DNA of 64,000 nt from Platanthera guangdongensis (taxonomy: Eukaryota; Streptophyta; Magnoliopsida; Asparagales; Orchidaceae): positions 114,200,568 to 114,264,567 of the forward strand of contig CM077153.1 of the NCBI GenBank assembly GCA_039583875.1, read 5' to 3'. Both the position numbers and the translations under genes were made by a program. Below, one piece after another: positions 1 through 11,100 of this stretch. The notes below the pieces were generated by a model. It had not been told where the DNA came from and searched no databases. It was given only the letters and a program-made list of their open reading frames with translations. Each line of letters starts with the position of its first letter. The first letter of the stretch is position 1.

Positions 1-845
1 CCTACTTGCTGTGACGTATAATATGGACCCAACATTACCCCTATAAAGTTTCTGATCCACAGATTTCCCTGGTACATCAGAGTCCACAACAGCATTGGTA
101 GCCATGGGAGTTTTCTTTGCTGAGGCATCAGCCATCCCAAATTTCTTTAGAAGTTCTTTAGCATATTTTGCTTGAGAGATGAAGATGCCATCAGGGGCTG
201 CTTCACTTGGAGACCAAGAAAGTGGGAAAGCTCACCCATGCTACTCATTTCAAATTTGGAATGCATGAGGTCAGAGAACCTCTTGCATAATTTGGAATCT
301 GTAGAGCCAAATATAATATCATCCACATAAATTTGTACTAATAAGATTTGGTCCTTATGATGTCTAGTGAAAAGAGTTTTATCTACAGTTCCTCTTGTAA
401 ATTTATGCTCTAATAGAAAACTAGCTAAAGAATCATACCGAGCTCTTGGAGCTTGCTTTAGACCATAAAGGGCCTTATGCAATTTAAAAACATGAGAGGG
501 ATAAGTTGGAGAAACAAAACCTGGAGGTTGTTCTACATAAACCTCTTCTTGTAGCACTCCATTTAGAAAACCACTCTTCACATCCATTTGGAAGACCTTG
601 AACCTCTTGTATGCTGCATATACAAGAAATATTCTTATGGCTTCCAACCTCGCAGCAGGTGCAAAGGTTTGATCATAATCAATTCCTTCTTCTTGCCTAT
701 ATCCTTGAGCAACAAGCCTAGCCTTGTTTCTCAAAATGACTCCTTGGACATCTAGCTTGTTTCTGAAAACCCATTTGGTTCCAATAACTGGGTAGTTTTG
801 GGGTCTTGGAACTAAATCTCAAACTCTACATCTCTCAAATTGATT
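1..845 (-). pseudogene. Copia reverse transcriptase with start of RNase H connection (S1)
   Basis: Reverse transcriptase of S1. The longest open part is 147-734 (195 aa). It shows the copia RT blocks: a KARLVAQGY start, the DVKSGFLNG block, the EQPPGF block, and the catalytic [10 protein letters not shown] block with an intact YVDD. Near 199 a one-base loss, seen against S2 at 41750-41765, shifts the frame; the connection to RNase H then continues in another frame to the window edge (MADASAKK-like block around 130). Upstream, near 818-820, a conserved tryptophan codon has become a stop. The gene is therefore dead although the catalytic motif is kept. Confidence 0.88.
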
Positions 846-2225
846 TAGTTCCTCCTACATTGCAAGGATACAGTGGGGATCCTGCTCAGCATCATGAATG
901 AGTATAGGCTCAACATGAGAGAGAAAACAGGTATGCATCAAATCTTGGGTGAGTTGATGCCTTGTTTGTACACCTGCTGATATGTCTCCAATTACTTGAG
1001 ATTTGGGGTGATCCCTAAGTGTGACAAAATCAGTGGATGGAGTTGGTTGTGCAACAGCATTTGGAATTAATTTCTCCCGTGGAATTGTATTTGCTGTTGG
1101 TAGAGATTCATTATCTTCAACTTCTTCTTCTTCACTTTCTTCAATGGCTTGTGGAGAGGGATGAGTTGGCACCTCTTGGGTGAGGTTTAGTCCATCCAAG
1201 GTCTCACACAAGTGAGGTACCTGCAAGTTGCTATTGGTAGAAACTTCTTTCTCCTTGCAATACATGTTAGTCTTATCAAATGAAAAATGAATAGACTCCT
1301 CAATTTGTAATGTTGATTTATTAAAAACCCTATAGGCCTTGCTTACTTGGGAGTATCTTAGAAAGACTCGCTCTTCAGCCTTAGCCTCAAACTTTCTAAT
1401 GTATTTCATGTTGTTATTGTGTATATAACAAGTACAACCAAATACTTTAAAATAGTTTATTTTAGGTTTCTTCCCTTTGAGCAATTCATAGGGAGTCATG
1501 TTCTTTAGTTTGTGAATTAAGCTCTTGTTCAGGACATAATTTGCTTTGCTTACAGCCTCTGCCCAAAAGGTTAGCGGCATGTAAGCATTTGTAAGCAAAG
1601 TACCTGCAGCTTCAATGAGTGTCCAATTTTTCCTTTCAGCAACCCCATTTTGTTGGGGAGTTCTAGGAGCTGAGAAGCAATGCCTGATACATTCCTTCTT
1701 ACAGAACTCATGCATAATAAGAGACTCAAACTCTGTGCCATGATAACTTCTGATCGATGCAACATGAGTCGAGAACTCAATCTATATGGTCCTGAGAAAA
1801 TCTGTAAGAACCTTGAAGGTATCTGACTTTGTTCTCAGAAAGAATACCCAATTGAACCTGGAGAAGTCATCCACTATAACCAAAGTGTAGGATTTCCCTC
1901 CTAGGCTTTGTACAGTAATGGGTCCAAAGAGATCCAAATGTAGCAAGTACAAAATCCTAGGTGAATCACTCTTATTAACAGATATAAAACTAGTTTTATT
2001 TTGCTTGCCTAATTGACAAGCCCTACAAAGACTTTCCTTCTTATATGGACAAGAAGGTAGACCTCTAACAAGGTTGTGTTTAGATAGCCTAGCAATGTTT
2101 TTCAGATTTACATGACCTAGTCTTTTATGTCATAAGTCATTCTGATTACTAGTCAAATTAAGTAAACAGATATCAGTTTTGGCAGAAAGAAAATTTACTA
2201 AGTATATGTTGTCTTGTTTACTTCC
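846..2225 (-). pseudogene. Copia integrase with GAG-pre-integrase domain (S1)
   Basis: Integrase region of S1. The open part 855-1715 (286 aa) carries the TPQQNGVAERKN block with the catalytic glutamate, the WAEAV and LNKSLIHKL blocks, and an acidic, proline-containing linker towards RT. The minus frame continues from 1716 to about 2225 with the D-L-F-G-P block, the DDFSRF block and, further upstream, the GAG-pre-integrase H-x-C-C region. Two defects are visible: a stop near 1779, and the second catalytic aspartate of the RSDHGTEFE block replaced by tyrosine near 1745. The element could not integrate with this protein even if the frame were open. Confidence 0.85.
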
Positions 2226-2525
2226 AGTTAAAACTGTTTGGTTGTTTTTTTATCAATAATAGAACAAGTAGATGGGTTAAAGTATACCTGATAACCATCA
2301 TCACATAATTGACTTATGGAGATGAGGTTATGCTTGAGTTGACTTACATATGTCACCTTTTTGAATGTGACAGTTCCTATTCTTACTTCTCCAAATCCTT
2401 CTGACTGACCACATTTGGAGTCACCAAAGATAACCTTTGGCCCCAGCTTGGACTTGTAGTTGATTAAGATGTCCTTGCTGCCCGTCATGTGTTTGGAGCA
2501 GCCACTGTCTAGGTACTAAGTTTGA
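2226..2525 (-). pseudogene. Copia aspartic protease remnant (S1)
   Basis: An open stretch at 2228-2488 (86 aa) matches the retropepsin-to-pre-integrase part of the other two Sirevirus copies (19780 onward and 39416 onward): the MTGSKD block, the VIFGDS block and the LKHNLISISQLCD block. Just upstream, between about 2489 and 2517, the catalytic L-D-S-G-C-S block is present, but the tryptophan codon before it is a TAG stop. The catalytic DSG itself is intact here, unlike in S2 unit 2 where it is DNG. Confidence 0.8.
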
Positions 2526-3210
2526 TTTACCCCTGGACAACTCTTTACCTGCAATAGAAAATAGTTAATGGTTTTTGACCCAGGTTACCTTGGGTCCTTT
2601 GTATGGCTGATAAGAAAAGCTGGAAATAACAGAGAATTCAGGGTGGGACTTATATCCTAGAGGGTGATATCTCCTAGGTGGTATGATCCAGTCAGCTAGT
2701 GGATTAAATGGTTTCTTAGAAGTACTTAAGTTGCTATTGGAATTATAGTTTAGATTAAGTCTTCCTGGGTTCGACGAATTGCTGTAAGTTCGTCGACCAG
2801 AGTTCGACGAATTGGGTTGACATCATCGATCTCTGCCCAGAGAATGAACATGTTCATTCTCTGTGCCCCACGTTCGTCGACTTCTGCTCCAAGAACCATA
2901 CAGAGTTCGTCGATCGCAGTTAGATGAATAAATATAATTATAGTTTGCGTTCAGAGTTTGTCGATCTGGGTTCGACGAACTAGCCCCATTTCGTCGATCT
3001 GAGTTCGACGAAAATTGCTGAACCTTGTTTTTATTAGGTGTTTTCTGGTTTTTGGTTTTCTATTCTATTGTCTTATAGATCTTATCTACTGTCTGTTTGT
3101 CATTTACGTTTTCTTTGCCTTTAGTAGATACAAACTTTATTGGAGTTGATAAAATGTTCTTCCTGAGAATGGGGGGCAAACCTGATGGAGCACCCAAGCC
3201 TTGCTTGCAA
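2526..3210 (-). other. Gag-protease linker of S1 with TTCGTCGA motif cluster
   Basis: This stretch joins the gag zinc knuckle to the protease and has no long ORF now. Between about 2770 and 3010 the 8-mer TTCGTCGA or its complement, with near variants, recurs about every 20-50 bases. The same motif fills the LTR. In the better preserved copies this linker is translated; the forward motif reads Ser-Ser-Asn and the reverse motif Arg-Arg-Thr in the same frame, giving a low-complexity S/N/R linker. Confidence 0.7.
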
Positions 3211-4677
3211 CTAAGTCTGCATTAACAGTGCTTGGATATCCATCAGTTTGAGGCTTCTCCCAGTGAGAGTTTCCTCAAGTTGTTTGGCCTCACAAAGCTC
3301 AGTTTTTAATAAAATTATCTTTTCATTTGCTAAGGTTAATTCATCTTTTAACCTAATGTTTTCAGATTGAATATCCTCTAAGTTTCCTAGTTTTTCTCTA
3401 AGAATTTTAATTTCTTTTTTATAGTTAATCAAATCTATACACATTAATTTGAAATCAGATTTGAATCTTTCAGAGCTGTAGTCAAAAGAGGACATTACCT
3501 GATCTGCCTCTGATTCAAACACTCCTTCATCGTCAGATTCTTCTTCTTCTGAATGGCTTCTAGAGGCATCAATTACCATGAGGCAGACTTCCTTTGCTCT
3601 TTCTTCTTCCTCATCTTCACTGGAGCTTAAAGATGTTGATTCATCTTCTGTCTCACTCCAGGTCTCAGCCACAAAGCCCTTTTCCTTCTTCTTGTGCTTG
3701 CTGGAAGAGGGTTTGTTGGTGTGCTGTCTTCTGATTTCCTTCTCTCTTCTCTTCTCTTTCTTCTGGTTTTCTGGACATTCAAAGAGGAAATGCCCAGGCT
3801 TTCTGCATTCATAGCACACAACTTTTTTGGTTGGTGTCTTGTCATATTTTGGCTTGTCATCTTTTCTTGCTGACTTTCTCCTGAAATAATTTCTGGCCAT
3901 CTTGAAGAATCTCTTAGCAAAGAGACTCATAAGCTCTTCATTTTATGCTATAGTTTCTGTCTCTTCAGTGGATTTGAAAGCAATACTTTGCTCTCTTCTA
4001 GCTGCTGGAGGTGTTCTTTGTTCAGCTGCCTCCCTGGTCTTTATCAGCTACTCATATGACTTCAGTTTACCCAATAGAGATTTCGTTGAAACCTCATTCA
4101 GGCATCTGTCCTCCTTGATGGGCGAGATTCTTGTATCCCATGAGCTTGGGAAGCACATCAGGATCATGTCATTCACTTCAGTAAGTGTGATGTTCTTATC
4201 CAAGGTTTTTAGCTCATTGATAATTGATCTTAACCTATTGTACATGTCAGAAACTGTCTCAGCTTCTTTCTTCTTAAAGTTCTCATATAGGGATATGAGA
4301 TTTGATCTCCTATCCTTTCTCTCATCTGCTGATCCATCCACCATTTGGTTTAGAGAATCCCAAATGGCTTTTGCTAAGGTGCACTCAGCAACCTTCTGGA
4401 AAATATCATCTGACATAGTTTGTGTCAGGATATTCATAACTTTGGCATCAACAATCTTTGCCTTCTTCTGGGCTTCAGTCCACTTAGGTGGTGGGACTGC
4501 ATTGTTGCTGGAGGATGTTGTAGATGTAGATGCCTGTGGGGGACATGTCAAAATTGAATTGTAGATGTCTTCATCAATGGAATTCATGTATAACCTAATT
4601 CTTGCCTTCCAGATGGCAAACCTATTAAGGTTACAAACTGGAGGTCTAGTGCTTGCATAATCCTTATTCTGTGTCAT
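3211..4677 (-). pseudogene. Copia gag with CCHC zinc knuckle (S1)
   Basis: Nucleocapsid/capsid gene of S1, which starts at the ATG ending at 4677 (MTQNKDYAS). The first part (4048-4677, 209 aa) is the UBN2-type capsid domain: the WKARIRLYMNSIDED block, then the KAIWDSLNQMV and ETVSDMYNRLRSI blocks. The second (3211-3930, 239 aa) has a CCHC knuckle, CYECRKPGHFLFEC, followed by a basic patch, Ser/Glu-rich acidic stretches and a coiled-coil-like tail (NYKKEIKILREKLGN). Both are in one frame, separated by a TAG at 4046-4048 (CAG in S2) and a TAA near 3944. Length and order match the long Sirevirus gag. Confidence 0.88.
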
Positions 4678-4772
4678 GTCTGTGTTCTAATTTAAATAAG
4701 AATAAAGTGATGTGTAGATCTAACAAAGGATCTTTTGGTTCAACATTTAACTTGTACAACCAAAGGAACCCC

Positions 4773-4783
4773 CTCTGATACCA
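4773..4783 (-). other. Primer-binding site of S1 (initiator Met tRNA type)
   Basis: Read on the minus strand this is TGGTATCAGAG, the complement of the 3' end of plant initiator methionine tRNA and the usual copia primer site. It lies two bases inside the end of the LTR. Confidence 0.85.
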
Positions 4784-4785
4784 AT

Positions 4786-6795
4786 TGAAAGTGAGAGTTA
4801 GATCTGAAATACTCTAGAGGGGGGGGGGGGGGGGGGGTAAATAGAGTATGCTTAAAAAATATTAAGAGCTATTACAGCTTGTGCTGTTGAATTTTATAGA
4901 GGTTCCCCAACCTGGGTACATCCACTCTTCTACCACCCTTTGTAGGAATCCACTCAGGTTTCTGATCAGGTGTCTGACACCAATGAGCTTTTGATCAGGT
5001 GCTCAAAAACCAACCCAAGTCTTTTGATCAGGAGACTTGCAACCAAGGAATCACTTTTGAAGGGAGATGATAACCCTTTATAGAGGTGGTGAGAGATGAT
5101 TTTGTCTTCTCTTTCTCAATATACAACTGAGAAGACTGTGGATTTGATTATAGCTTAAAGCACCCCCTGAGATGTAGAATGGATCAGGGAAAACTAAGAG
5201 CCAAGCTTCAGGGTGATAGGTCTTCAAACTGAATCCTTGACCAGCAAAAGTCTTCAGGAACTTTTTTGACAGATTGAACTGAAGTTGTTCTTTTGAAGTG
5301 TCCTGGAGTACTTGAAGAAAGAAGACTCTTGATATAGGTATTGTTGTTCTTCTTCTTCAAGTGCTGATGAGCTTCTGGTCAAGATCTTCTGTGTATCAGA
5401 AAAATGCTTCTTCTTTAACAGAGCAGATTATCCAAGACTGAATGTTGTTCTGTAATCTCTTTTTGCTTCTCTGTCAGTTGTTCTCTGTGTGAAGCTTTCT
5501 CTATGATGCTTGATTCTCTCTGTCAGTCTGTTGCATCTGTGTATCTATTATTCTCTTCTTCTCTATGTTTTGAAAATTTGAATGCATCTGCAATTAATGC
5601 TGACAGCCTTGAGAATAATCGGCATTGATTTATTTCCCCAACTGTCCCGTGGAAAAACGGCAGGCAATAATCCTGGAGAAGACCATAATTAATGCTCCTT
5701 CTAACGAATACATTCATAGAATGTTAGAGCATTAATTACTTAGGAATTATCGCACTAGAGTGGGGACAGAAGGCCGGAAATAAGTAAGTCTGGGATCATC
5801 GAACAGTTGTCAGAATTCGTCGAAATGAGTCCATAGTTCGCGAGCTGAGATGTTGTATTCGTCGACCAGATGGCTTCTGTTCGTCGAGCTGAATTCCATG
5901 ATCGTTGAGCTGGAAACTGAACTGCTGTCTCTTTTTATATTTGCCTATTCGTCGAGCTGGTAAATGTGTTCATCGACTGGAGTTCAGTAATTATTCTGGA
6001 GTTGTCAAATATCCTGTGTCGACACAATTACTCCTGTGTGTCGAAACAAGTTTTTCAATAATGTCGACTGATGATCTGGATGTCGACACAAATTCTTCTA
6101 TTGTCGACTTAGTTGATGTCGACATATACTCTGAGTGTTGACATAAGTCTTCTGGTTCCAGAATTCGTCGGGAAGAGAACTGGGTTCGTCGACCTGAGAC
6201 TGGAGAACATAGTCTCGACAGAATGTTGTGATAGTCCAAAGATTCCTCGACCAAAGAATGGTGTTCGTCGAGCTAAATCTGGAGAACCTTGAGTTTGTCG
6301 AGCTGAAAATGATTCTGAACTTAGAGAAAAAATTGTTGAACCTCTGGCAATAGAGTTGAAGTGGAAGTCCAGAGATCGTCGAGAAAAGAATGAAGTTCGT
6401 CGACCTGAGAACTAGGTTCGTCGACCTGAGTCTAGAGAACAGTCTGGACTTAGAATTCTGAAGGTGGAATCCAAGGATCGTCGATCTGAGACTGAAGTTC
6501 GTCGAGCTCAGTTCAAATAATATTTCTCTAAGATCGTTGAGCTGAGTACGACTATCGTCGAGCGGAGTTCGACGAACGTCGAACTCATTTTACATAGTCT
6601 CTTGAGAAATATCTGAATCTTTAGGAAAACTCTATGTCTTGAGTCTCTGGCAGTCTGATGATGGCTTGTCCATGTGATGTTGTTACTGAGGACTTGGCCT
6701 AGACTCTTGGACATAACTTTGACCCTAGCTATACATGTTGGGTCACATCATCTAAAGTTAGTGAACCTAACCCAAATCAAACAAGGGATCGAACA
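4786..6795 (-). repeat. 5' LTR of S1, 2.0 kb
   Basis: On the minus strand it starts TGTTCGATCCC at 6795 and ends CTTTCA at 4786, so TG...CA termini hold and the PBS follows. It is homologous to the S2 LTRs (15888-17554 and 22934-24636) at both ends, sharing the GACCCAACATGTATAGC block. Its U3 half (about 5815-6570) carries about nine exact TTCGTCGA copies plus variants. A 19-bp G run at 4819-4837 lies near the 3' end. TATA candidates on the minus strand are at 5931-5939 and, in a context conserved with S2 (GGGGAACC then CTATAAA), at 4893-4898. I cannot decide between them. No target-site duplication can be scored because the other end is off-window. Confidence 0.85.
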
Positions 6796-6837
6796 GCTCC
6801 ACTAGCTCGTCAGCAAATCAGGTGTTCATATCCTGAA

Positions 6838-6920
6838 TTCAATCACAGGCGTTCATAGCTGCCCACACACCGCAAGCATTCATAGCAGCAGACACACCGC
6901 ATGCATTCATAGCCGCGCAC
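6838..6920. repeat. Short tandem repeat (about 30-bp unit, three copies)
   Basis: Three successive imperfect copies of a unit with core GCATTCATAGC followed by CACACACCGC are seen. They lie in LTR C1, close to the S1 insertion point. No function is suggested. Confidence 0.6.
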
Positions 6921-7548
6921 ACAAACCCTATATCGATATAGTTTGGACCGCTTCTATTCCAACATGGTAGCGAGCCCTGTGGGCCTCACCGATGTGGCCG
7001 TCGGTGATAGTGGCCAGTCCTTCCACTTCTGGGAGTGATCGTACCGCACAACCCCAGGCCTTAACGTACAACCTTGTGTACTCTTGGATGTGAGCGACAT
7101 TCGGTGAATCGTTTTGGCCGACCAGCGGAGGAAAACTCAACGGGGAATATAATGGCCGGTCACCCGTAGTCCTCATTTCCCTATCGCCTAGAGTCGTCGA
7201 ACTTCCCGCACCGGTAAGAACGGTCTACGGGAGGGACTGACCATCCACTATTTCACCACAAGCAATTTACAATTAGTCAAACAAAAAGCCAAATAATATA
7301 AACATCGGGTCTACGTCGGCCTGCCCTACTAGGCTTTAGACTTCGGGCGTCGCGACTCAGCTCTACTTTCGACAAGAAGCGTGGGAGAGCATTATTTGGG
7401 GCTAGACCTGGAGGACTACATCAACTCCGGTTATCCCCAACTAAGGCTCGACGACTGCTCGTCAGAGCAGGACCCAGGACTATAATAGTAAATTGCAATG
7501 AGAATAAGTGCGGTGATTATGCTGCTTATTTAAAGTGATAGAATGAAA

Positions 7549-7880
7549 TATGACCAGTACGAGACTAGAGTAGTACTGAGTAGAAAGTACTTAAATAAGC
7601 TTGACTAGTACGAGACTCGAGTAGTACTGAATGGAAAGTACTAAAATATGCTTAACCAGTACGGGACTGGAATAGTACTATATACAAGGTACTGAAATAA
7701 GCTTAACCAGTACGAGACTGAAGTAGTACTGAATGGAAAGTACTAAATTAAGCTTGACCAGTACGGGACTGGAATAGTACTAAATAGAAGGTACTGAAAT
7801 AGCTTGACCAGTACGAGACTAGAGTAGTACTGAAATGAAAGTACTAAAATAAGCTTGACCAGTACGAGACTTGAGAAAAC
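7549..7880. repeat. 51-bp tandem repeat, about seven copies
   Basis: The core GACCAGTACGAGACT starts at about 7552, 7603, 7654, 7705, 7756, 7806 and 7857, giving a period of 50-51 bp. Each unit also contains GTAGTACT and GTACTAAA blocks. Copies alternate between ACGAGACT and ACGGGACTGGA versions, which suggests amplification as dimers. It lies in the R/U5 part of LTR C1. Confidence 0.9.
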
Positions 7881-8725
7881 ACAAAGCAAATGATTAGTAG
7901 TCCAATCACTCCTATTCAGGAGGCTTCAATTCCATCGAGATTTAAAAGAAGATTTGGTTGGGTTACAATAATAATTAAGATCCAATTAATTTGGCTGCAC
8001 CATATTTAATACGGCTTAATTATATCAAGGATTGGCTAGGAGTTATATTCTTATTAGTCGTCAGGGACAACTCCATGTCAATACTCGTACTCTCATCTTC
8101 CGAGCGTACCCTAATCACCCAAGAGTGGAGGCGCTCGACGGTTTTACGAAATCCTGGAAACCCGGAGCTTAGTTGCTTGCCTCGGACGCTATCGTCGATA
8201 AAATAGTTTAAAGTACTTATTTGATTATAAAGAGTGGTTGCACCCTCCAATTTCCTTCTTTTAGGGAAAACGAGCGGAAAATGGATCCGTGCGCGACCTT
8301 AGGATTCAATATTTTATGAAAAATATCACAACTTATCCCCATGACCTCATATTTTGATACAACCTTTGGGAGGGACTAAAATGAGCCTAGTAATTTTTTT
8401 ATAATTTTCCAAGGTGTTTTGGGCATTTATTTTAGCCAAACAAATATTATTTTAGCTTTTAAAAATACTAATTAATTACACAAATTCTCAAAATTTTTGT
8501 GGAGGTAGCCATCATCATGGGGAACATTTTTCATGTTGGTCACTTTTCCCCTAGGGGCCTAGTTTTGGCCCAGAAATTTCTAGAAATTTTTGTTATGAAA
8601 GTGATCTGCGTTTAGCAGATCACAGGGAGATCCTGTGACTGAGATTGAGCCGCAGGGCGCAATCAGCCAGCGCTTCCCCACAGAGGATCGGCCACGGATC
8701 CACTGTGGGGGCACAAAAATGGATG

Positions 8726-8726
<1 letters not shown>

Positions 8727-8757
<31 letters not shown>
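8727..8757. repeat. 31-bp homopolymer G tract
   Basis: Thirty-one consecutive G on the plus strand lie within the GC-rich 5'-UTR-like part of LTR C1. Spurious glycine- or proline-rich reading frames span it on both strands. Confidence 0.95.
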
Positions 8758-8758
<1 letters not shown>

Positions 8759-9525
8759 TTAAGAAAATGTCAGCCGCCCGATCTTCATCACCAGATCGGG
8801 TGGCTACTACTTCTCGCCGGCGGTGCAGCGGATGAGCCGCCGACAGGTCTCCACAGACACCAGCGTCGGCCCCGATCGGCTCACCGGGGGACGGCAGTTC
8901 TCTGGGCAGTGGTCCGCCGGCCGCCGCCGGAGATATCCATCCCGAGAGCTTGGGGTGGCGGTGGCCCTGCTCCCGGCGCCATCGCACCACCCCCTCTCCT
9001 CAGGCAGGTTGCCGCCTACCCGTCCACCCCAGGCAGATACGTCAGGGGTCGGGCTTCTCGCCGGTGGTGGTCCGGGGGCCATGAGCCGCCGGATTTAAAT
9101 AAAGAAATCCTTTGTTTTTGCGGGTGTCGCCGGAACTCGTTTTACGGTGGCACCGCCGCACTCTGCCGCTGGGGGCCGCCGCCCCCAGTGGGATAACACT
9201 CCTCTAGCTCTGCCACCGATGCTTGGGTAGGATTCTTCCTCCTTGGGCTCCACCCGACCTAGAACAAGGCTCGGTTGGCGCCGGCGGCGCTCCGGCCGCC
9301 AGGAGGGCCATGCACCACGTTCAGAATGGGGAAGGAGAGGGAGAGAAGGTTCCACCTTGGTCTAGTGGGCTCCGGAGGGGCCAGCCTGGTCGGTCATGGC
9401 TTGGTGGTGGTGGAGGGGGAAAGGCTCCTCGGCTTGGATTTTTCCGGCCACCTGATCTCCGACAAGGGTCAGGCAGGGGGGGAGGTTGCTCTGATGCTTG
9501 GGGGAAGGAGAGGGGGTGGGGTGGC

Positions 9526-9533
9526 CTTTTATA
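9526..9533 (-). promoter_or_regulatory. TATA box of LTR C1
   Basis: The minus strand reads TATAAAAG within CCAACCCTATAAAAGGCC. It lies 1.0 kb from the LTR start at 10542, the same spacing as the TATA candidate in C2. Transcription would begin near 9500 and run leftwards. Confidence 0.65.
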
Positions 9534-10234
9534 GGGTTGGGGAGGGAGAGCTTCCCTCCCTTTAGCAAGGTGGGACTAATCCCTCCTTAGGTAGGGATTA
9601 ATCCCCACCGTCCCGCTATCCAAGGACATCTGGAGGTGCCATATTTTCCCATATGTGGGGAAAAAGGAATGATGCCTTCATGGGCTTGGGCCTTTGAAAA
9701 GGAAAGTGAAAAAGAGAGGGGAGGAAGGGTACGGTGGGCCTCCACTTGTTTTAGCGTGGGGGCTTGCTGGTTGGGGGCCCAAGAAAAATGAGGGGGGCAT
9801 GGGCCATCTTCCCTTGGGGAGGAGGTGAGCCCCTACTTGGAGAAAAATACAAAAAGTGGATTTTTAGGGAGGTTTGACCAAGTCAACCCTATGGTGGGTC
9901 CCCTTTGCTGGTCAAAATCAAAGTGGGTCAAAGTCATCGGGGTCGGGTCAAAGTTCGGGTGTCATGTCATAATTGGTGTGCACATGCTTTTCGATGCACG
10001 ACTAGGCTTGATATGACCCTGTGTTGACAAATTATCGTCGAAATTGAGTGGGATGAATTCTGTTGACTTCGTATTGACCACACGAGTCCAACGCCGCTGA
10101 CTGGGGTTGAATCGGAGTCCGTTTGGCGAAAGTACAAAATTTGCGCTTCGCAGCGCGCTAAAATGGTCGAAGTGTGTAAAACTGTCGTTAGACCTCGGAT
10201 TGTGACGTGACGGGTTCTGATACACCTGCTTAGG

Positions 10235-10433
10235 TTATATGAGGTCACAAGAATCGACAGAACTCAATTCAGAGTTCTCTAGGTCGATATCCAAAATCTG
10301 CACTCGTTGCGTTTTACGAGTAATGGTCACATTCACTATATGGCCCCGGGATCCAACTAAACGAGTTTTGATGCAATTGTATTGAATATACGAGGTCACA
10401 GGGACTGATAGAACTCAATTCAGAGTTCTCTAG
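10235..10433. repeat. Direct duplication inside U3 of LTR C1
   Basis: A block ending in AACTCAATTCAGAGTTCTCT occurs at about 10235-10284 and again at about 10383-10433, each preceded by GAGGTCACA. The offset is about 150 bp, so the U3 contains a local tandem duplication, probably of promoter sequence. Confidence 0.75.
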
Positions 10434-10542
10434 CTTTATTTCCCGCTCAGTGTTATCTCCCACCGAGTTATGGGTAGGGTTCGAGCCACTTTTATTGGGC
10501 CCACTAGGGCTCTGGTGGCCCAATAAAAGTCGGGATGTTACA

Positions 10543-11096
10543 CAAGCGGTGGTCGATTTCCTAGCAGATTGCGTAGTTGAGGTCCAAGAGGCTGAAGCAC
10601 CCCCATGAGCTGCCTGGGAGATACTAGTAGATGTAGGGTCAGGAAAAAATTCTTTTGGAGGAGTTATGATCTTGGTAAGTCCAGAAGGGACCCGAATTGA
10701 GCAGGCTATGAAGAGCCACTTCATAGTCACTAACAACCAAGCAGAATATGAGGCGATCATCGCAGGACTCAGGTTAGCTCGGGAGCTGGGCATACAGGAC
10801 ATTAAGGTCTCCACGGACTCTATGGTGGTTGCGGGCCAAATCAAAGGAGAGTTTGAAGCGAGGGAGCCCACCCTCCAATTGTACCTGGCGAAGGTCAAAG
10901 ACATCATCAGGTTGTTCCGTAGCTTTTCAATTCAACATGTCCTGAGGGATAACATTGCTCAGGCTAACCAACTCGCCAAGTACAGCCCTCGAGCCGGAGG
11001 AAAGGTGACGGAGCTCTTCAGGCCGACAATAGAAGAAGGGGAACTAATGATGATAGGTCAGCAAGGGTCTTGGATGGACCCCTTCATCAACTTTTA
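10543..11096 (+). pseudogene. Second RNase H domain of Tat element T1
   Basis: The open part is 10666-11096. Upstream, from 10543, the frame shows a VVDFLADCVV block equal to the ADFLID block of Tat B, with an in-frame stop between. The domain has the acidic residues expected of plant-type RNase H: the strand-1 V-D-V-G block (VDGAS in Tat B), the NNQAEYEA glutamate block and the STDSMVV aspartate. In the last catalytic block the asparagine/alanine/aspartate pattern (NEEAD in Tat B) is degraded to AQANQL, so the site is incomplete. The C-terminal block WMDPFI leads to integrase. Confidence 0.83.
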
Positions 11097-11100
11097 GACC

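Larger units (their letters stand above)
1..6795 (-). mobile_element. Sirevirus-like Ty1/copia retrotransposon S1, 3' end beyond window
   Basis: On the minus strand the order is LTR, methionine-type primer-binding site, gag with a zinc knuckle, protease, integrase, reverse transcriptase, which is the Ty1/copia order (integrase before RT). The long LTR (2.0 kb), long gag and close match to S2, which has an env-like ORF after RNase H, point to the Sirevirus (SIRE/Maximus) lineage; that assignment is inference. The window edge cuts the element at the RT/RNase H connection, so RNase H, any env-like ORF and the 3' LTR are not visible. Several stops and frame breaks make it non-autonomous. It lies in the chromovirus-type LTR C1, whose sequence continues from 6796. 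Confidence 0.9.
6796..10542 (-). repeat. Chromovirus-type LTR C1 (about 3.7 kb), truncated by S1
   Basis: The right end read on the minus strand begins TGTAACATCCCG, the typical start of Tekay/Del-type LTRs, and compares with C2, which begins TGTAACGTCCCG. A strong TATA box lies 1.0 kb in, as in C2. It contains GC-rich 5'-UTR-like sequence at 8600-9600, a 31-bp G run, AT-rich stretches and two tandem repeats. Immediately right of 10542 Tat coding sequence starts, so C1 is inserted in T1. Its left end is lost where S1 begins or lies off-window. Whether it is a solo LTR or the 5' LTR of a minus-strand element cannot be decided here. No credible coding region was found in it. Confidence 0.7.

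Noticed and set aside
3902..4564. A 220-aa plus-strand frame with hydrophobic segments opposite the S1 gag
   Set aside because: It is the antisense shadow of the gag capsid domain; the minus-strand reading has clear family motifs.
8580..9568. Several overlapping GC-rich open frames of 66-183 aa on both strands
   Set aside because: They are in all frames of a GC-rich LTR segment around a G run, have only low-complexity Gly/Pro/Arg content and no family resemblance.
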